A stretch of 64,000 bases of DNA from Quercus robur. Lineage: Eukaryota > Streptophyta > Magnoliopsida > Fagales > Fagaceae. The stretch spans positions 77,265,834 through 77,329,833 of the forward strand of contig NC_065538.1 in the NCBI RefSeq assembly GCF_932294415.1, in the 5' to 3' direction. The notes below the pieces were generated by a model. The model was given only the letters and a program-made list of their open reading frames with translations, did no database searches and was not told where the DNA came from. Numbering within the stretch: the first letter of the stretch is position 1; every line of letters starts with the position of its first letter. Shown piece by piece: positions 59,640 through 64,000 of this stretch. Made by a program: the position numbers and the translations under genes.

Positions 59640-61806
59640 GCAAATAAGCCAAAAGTATTTTTGTCTTAAGCACAAGATCCTATGGTACTTATTGGTGAGT
59701 TGGTAAATGCGTTAAACCTTTATAGCAATCCTAGAGTTGCTCATCATTGTAATATGAATAATAACTTCAATGCAAGAGTTACATCTAAAAAGTTTTGAAT
59801 ACAGAAGGCTTAATCTAATTGAGCCTTTCTGACATGGTCCTTGTGTTTCATCTCAATATTTTTTATGACCTTCTCCTTTTGATTTTTTTATTCTAGGATT
59901 TTTATTGCATAACATTCATACATTTCATAATAGGTTGTTTTGTTTCCTTTTAAAAATAAAAATAAAAAATAAAAAAAGAGAGGAAAAATGTGTTTTGTGT
60001 TATTGTTCTTGGACTTGTAATCAAGGTTGGCTATATTATCTTTACATAACAAAGTTGATTAGCTTGGATGAGCTTATTTTATTATACTTTGCTAGTGTTA
60101 GCTATGTAGTGCATGTTGTGTGGGAGTTGTTTATAATTTTTGATCACATGGTCTTGATTTTGAAGTCGCATGCTTTTGATTGTAAGGACTAAAAAATCCT
60201 AAGAGAAAGGCATAAATAATCATCTCACCATTATTTACTAGCCAATCATGAACACCTTAGTACATATCATATGACTTTGTGCTCGAGAAAATGTAGCACA
60301 TGCACAAAAAGAACATAAGGTGTAGCCTCGGTTTAAATAACAAAATTGGTGTGTACATTATTGGGCTACAATAAATTCTAAATGAAATAAAATTGGTGTG
60401 TACATTATGAGGTAAATCAAGAAACTTATATGATTGCAAACTTGTTTTCTAGGAGATGTGAGAGTTATATAATGTACTCTTTAGGTGATAGTCACTTTCA
60501 AACTTATGTGATGTATAATGTAGAAAATGTGATTGATTACTATTTACATATCACCTCACTTGTATCTCATGATATTGCTAGTTGCACACATTACACAAGT
60601 TATTCTTTACTAAACTTAGTACATGATATTGTGTGTGATCTTGTTGTGGCCATCCAAGATTAAATGTTCATTGACTCTAATGCAAAATATGTTTAATGTT
60701 TGAGTTTTGAGGACAAATTGGTTTAAAAAATTGTTTTTGGGAGATCTGGGTTGAATTCAACTATTTTTGAAAAACTTTTAATCTCATACTCATGCATTTT
60801 ATTCATAAAACAATATGCTTTGAGGAGTTTCTGCATTAAAATGTTTTGTTTTTCAAAAATTTGACTTTTTTAGATTTTTGATCGATCGAATTTGTCTCTC
60901 GACTGATCGAAAATGCGATAGAAATTTAGGTTTAAATCTGCCTGACTCGATCGGTACTCGATTGATGCTAGATCGGTCAAATCTAATTTTCGACCGATCG
61001 AAATTCGAAAGTTGAGTTTTATAAAAAAGCTTATTTGCACGTGTTCATCACTTTTTCAAAAGCCTTTTCAAACTTTTCCTCACTTTCTCTCCTCGACTGA
61101 TCCAATCTAAATTTTTTTGTTGTTTTTCTGCCTCAATCTTTCAAGTGTTTTTGTCTTCTTGTACTAGTAAGTCTCTTTTAACCCTTCTTTTTCAATTAAT
61201 TCACATTTTTCATGCATTATTCATGCATTTTACATGTGATTTTTGGACATAAGATTTTTGGGGATTTTGATGTTTGGGTTGTTTTTCTACAGTTTCAATC
61301 ATTGGGTTTTCGTCCCTGGACTATATACACGTGATTCTCATGATTTAATTTGATTAATTTTGTGTTTTGAGAAAAATTTGAATTTCTAGGGCTTGAAACT
61401 AAATGAAATTGAGGATTTTGTTCAATTGGGATTAGATTGGTAAAATTTACTTGTGTAATTGATTGATTATGTCATTATATGATGTTATTTAACTAGTGTA
61501 ATGCTTAATTGATCAATTTGATCTGATTTTTGAAATTAGGTTTTTCAAAATTTGGGGTTTTTCAACTAATACTCTATGTTCAGGTCAATTGATGGTATAT
61601 ATGTAAAATTGAACAGATTTCAATGCATTAGAGCATGCATCATATGTGCATCATGTCATGCATCATATAGATTGTTTGTTTTTTTTTTTTATTTTTTTTT
61701 TTATTTATATTTTTGTCTCTAACCTCTCTAATGCAGTTTGCCCTTGGTTTCTTTGTTTCTTTTCTTTGTTTTCTGTTTTTATCTTTCCTTTCCACCCCTT
61801 AGCATC
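59640..61806 (+). other. non-coding core of the gag/ORF3 element
   Basis: It occupies the place of pol but has no pol motif. About 59960-60840 matches 49780-50700 of the other element. A cluster of GATCGATCGA-type motifs lies at 60880-61010. No long frame. Confidence 0.7.
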
Positions 61807-62898
61807 ATGTTTAGAAAGACTAGGGCAAAGAAAACCACCACTTCCTCTTCCCTGACTTTTGAGAGTGATAGGTTTAGCTTTGAGAAAAACCAAGGCACCT
61901 ATGAGAAGCTTAAAATATTTAGGTCTGTCATGGCTAAGCGTAAGGTCATACTAGATGAGTTAGATCGGGAATTCTGTAGGCACTTTAAGTGTAATTGTTG
62001 GTTGCCTCTTTTGGATATAGATCATCCTTTTCCAGCTGCCTTGATTAGAGAGTTCTATTTGAACCTCTCTGTCCACTCTAATGATTCCAACATCCAATAT
62101 ATGATGAGTTGGCTAAGGGGTGAAGAGTATGTCATTACTCCTTCTATAGTGGCCTCTGCTCTTGGTGTACCTTTGGTACAATAGCCCATGTACCCATACA
62201 CTAAGACCCCTCCTCTTGATGACATTATGTCTTACATCACTGGTACTTTCATTCAGTGGGGTACTAATCCTCGTGTCACCTCTCATTAGCTTATTGAGCT
62301 CAATTATTTGTTCTTCCAGATTTCTTGTTATTCTATTTGGCCTATCTCTCACTTGCACATCATTCCTATTGAGAGATGTGCATTTTTGTATGCCCTTGTG
62401 ACTGATGCTCTTATGAGTTTCCTACTCTTTTCATTCAATCTTAGGTTCATAGGTGTGGTTCTAAATCACATGTTCTATTCTTCCATGTTTTTATTCATAG
62501 GATTTTGTTACATTTAGGATTAAAGTATTTTTTTTTTGCATCTGAGCTTGTCCATATCATCGCTCTTATAGGTGCCACCTTAGGCAAAGAGCAGCTCAAA
62601 TGAAAGCTAGCTCTAAACACCCTAGAGTAGAGTCTTCCACAGGTGCTGCATCTCACAGCCTCTTTCTACAGGCGACCCCACTGCTGAGGAGTTTGTCGAT
62701 CCTACTGTCGTTGTTGATCCTCCATCGTCTTCTTCTAGCGACGCTTCTCTACGAAGTATGGTAGACACTGTCATGACCATTCAGGCAGCGCATGGACAGA
62801 TTTTGGTGGATGTGCTCATGGAGCTTCAGGCTTTACGTACTGATTTGGTGAGTGCTCAACGGTCTCCTCCACCACCTCCTTTTGATGATGATTCATGA
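61807..62898 (+). pseudogene. third ORF, putative plant transposon protein / env-like position
   Basis: Starts MFRKTRAKKTTT (ATG 61807), then SFEKNQGTYEKLKIFRSVMA and PAALIREFYLNL, followed by SWLRGEEYVITPSIVASALG. This segment resembles the 'putative plant transposon protein' domain that often sits in pol-less or env-position frames (family assignment from memory). The same frame continues through TAG 62182-62184, TAG 62287-62289 and TAG 62515-62517, shifts around 62515-62690, and ends DLVSAQRSPPPPPFDDDS (TGA 62896-62898) after a coiled-coil-like MTIQAAHGQILVD. Function unknown; this copy is broken. Confidence 0.7.
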
Positions 62899-63398
62899 TT
62901 GGGCAATTCGTCACAAAAAGGGGTAGTACATATTGTTGGAGATAGGGAGAGTTTTGGAGTTTTTGGTTTTTTGGAGCTTTGGAGCTTTAGATTGTATATC
63001 TAGGAGTTTTATGTATTTTCTTTTTGATTTGGCTCATGATGTATTTATTTGTATATGTTAGGGGTAGACACTATGTTTTATGTTTTATTATTTCTTGTTT
63101 CACATTTGTCACATTGGTTATTGATTTATATTATGAGGTTATTCATGATATGTCTTTTATTTTCTGTTTTGTGAAATCAAGAATTTATTTTGTTTTACTT
63201 GTATTTTCCACACATGTGTTTATGTGTTTGTTGAGTGTTTCAAGAATATACAGGTTTATTCAGTCGTGCTACTGTCTACACTGGCAACTAATAGATAGTA
63301 GTTAGGTTAAATTGTTTTTGGGCATGTTTAATGTTTAATGGGATGTTTGTAACTTTGAGCATTTCAATTTTGTGATGTGTTTTGTCACGAATTGTCAA

Positions 63399-63406
63399 AG
63401 GGGGAG
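63399..63406 (+). promoter_or_regulatory. polypurine tract
   Basis: AGGGGGAG two bases before the right LTR, the same as at 56381-56388. Confidence 0.8.
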
Positions 63407-63408
63407 TT

Positions 63409-64000
63409 TGTTAGGTTCTAAGACTTTAGGAACTAAATGTATTAGAACTTCAATGTGTAATGTGTTGGCAAACCATGATCAAAACTTAGAGTCTAGATTT
63501 AGGCTGCTCAAAGTGTATTTATTTGTAAAGTTGGAATTGAGTAATTGCAGGATTTATATGTCTAAATCTGCAAGGCTCGATCGATTGAAAATTAGGCTCA
63601 ATCGATTGAACCTCGTGCAAATTATTTTCCTGCAGAATTTTCCAACTCAGCCCAAGCTCATATGATGTGTAGGGTTTTATGTTTTTCTTCAAGTATGAAA
63701 GGAAAAACCTTAGCCATGTTTTAGATGTTGTTGATATGCTATGTGTGTGAATCTTCAGTGAGATCTAGAGGTGTTTACCTTTATACACACTTAGGGTTAT
63801 CAAGATCAAGATTGATGTCAAGAACTTTGTGATCTCTTCAGTTGCTGTTTCAAAAGCTTAAAGAAAACACAAGGAAGAGAACTTGTGGTTGCTGTGGATC
63901 AAGGAAAGAAGTAGTCCGTGGACTCGGAACTGTCACATTGTCATGGTAGTAAGTTTTCTACATGAAGTAGCAATAGAATGTCAGTGGTCTAAGTCTTATT
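63409..64000 (+). repeat. right LTR, cut by window end
   Basis: Matches 56391 onward without the MITE, with few differences. It includes TCGATCGATTGAAAATTAGG (about 63579). Neither the right edge nor the target duplication is in the window. Confidence 0.9.

Larger units (their letters stand above)
56391..64000 (+). mobile_element. pol-less LTR retroelement with gag and a third ORF (right LTR incomplete)
   Basis: Left LTR 56391-57912 (about 0.8 kb plus a 701-bp MITE), primer site at 57914, decayed gag 57986-59639, non-coding core about 59640-61800, decayed ORF3 61807-62898, and polypurine tract 63399-63406. The right LTR runs from 63409 past the window end. There is no protease, integrase or RT. 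It is related to the element at 47432-52603 through LTR ends, gag C-terminus and non-coding core. Confidence 0.88.

Overview
This window is nuclear DNA of a woody eudicot plant. The evidence is intron-rich genes with GT-AG junctions, an AT-rich background, a plant mitochondrial-type LpxD gene, DUF26 receptor kinases, and dense LTR retrotransposons, L1-type LINEs, a Helitron and MITEs. A Fagaceae (oak or chestnut-like) source seems plausible, but that is a low-confidence inference because no database search was possible. Most open reading frames longer than 60 codons lie in transposons or are chance frames.

Genes. (1) A complete 10-exon gene on the minus strand (1572-5949) encodes a 296-residue LpxD-type UDP-3-O-acylglucosamine N-acyltransferase (LPXD2-like). 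(2) A cysteine-rich receptor-like kinase (CRK) pseudogene lies on the minus strand (6879-8696). It has no ectodomain and carries several independent lesions. (3) A second CRK with the standard seven exons lies on the minus strand (38672-45212). Its kinase is intact, but its ectodomain carries one or two single-base frameshifts. (4) An orphan copy of that CRK's promoter lies at 53082-53499.

Layout. 1-9.4 kb: LPXD2, CRK pseudogene, MITEs. 9.4-30.8 kb: two same-orientation copies of a diverged sequence of roughly 3 kb (copy A 9418-19195, copy B 22019-30795). Copy A was interrupted by a 5.8-kb LINE, two MITEs and a solo LTR. Copy B was interrupted by a hAT-like MITE, two solo LTRs, a 2.8-kb Helitron and two MITEs. 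Each copy serves as the empty site for insertions in the other. 30.8-38.1 kb: a truncated Tnt1-like Copia element fused tail to tail with a truncated Gypsy element, then a LINE tail. 38.7-45.6 kb: CRK gene. 46.2-46.9 kb: Gypsy solo LTR. 47.4-52.6 kb: a complete LTR element with target duplication that carries only a gag-like gene. 56.3-64.0 kb: a related, larger element (gag plus a third reading frame, no pol) whose right LTR runs off the window. Its left LTR is preceded by another copy's 3' end and is interrupted by a 701-bp MITE containing a very GC-rich perfect hairpin.

The most notable system is the pair of pol-less LTR elements. They have Sirevirus-like hallmarks (initiator-Met primer site, repeated AGGGGGAG polypurine tracts, coiled-coil Gag) and share a long AT-rich non-coding core. 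This looks like a family of non-autonomous gag-carrying retroelements that depends on polymerase supplied in trans.
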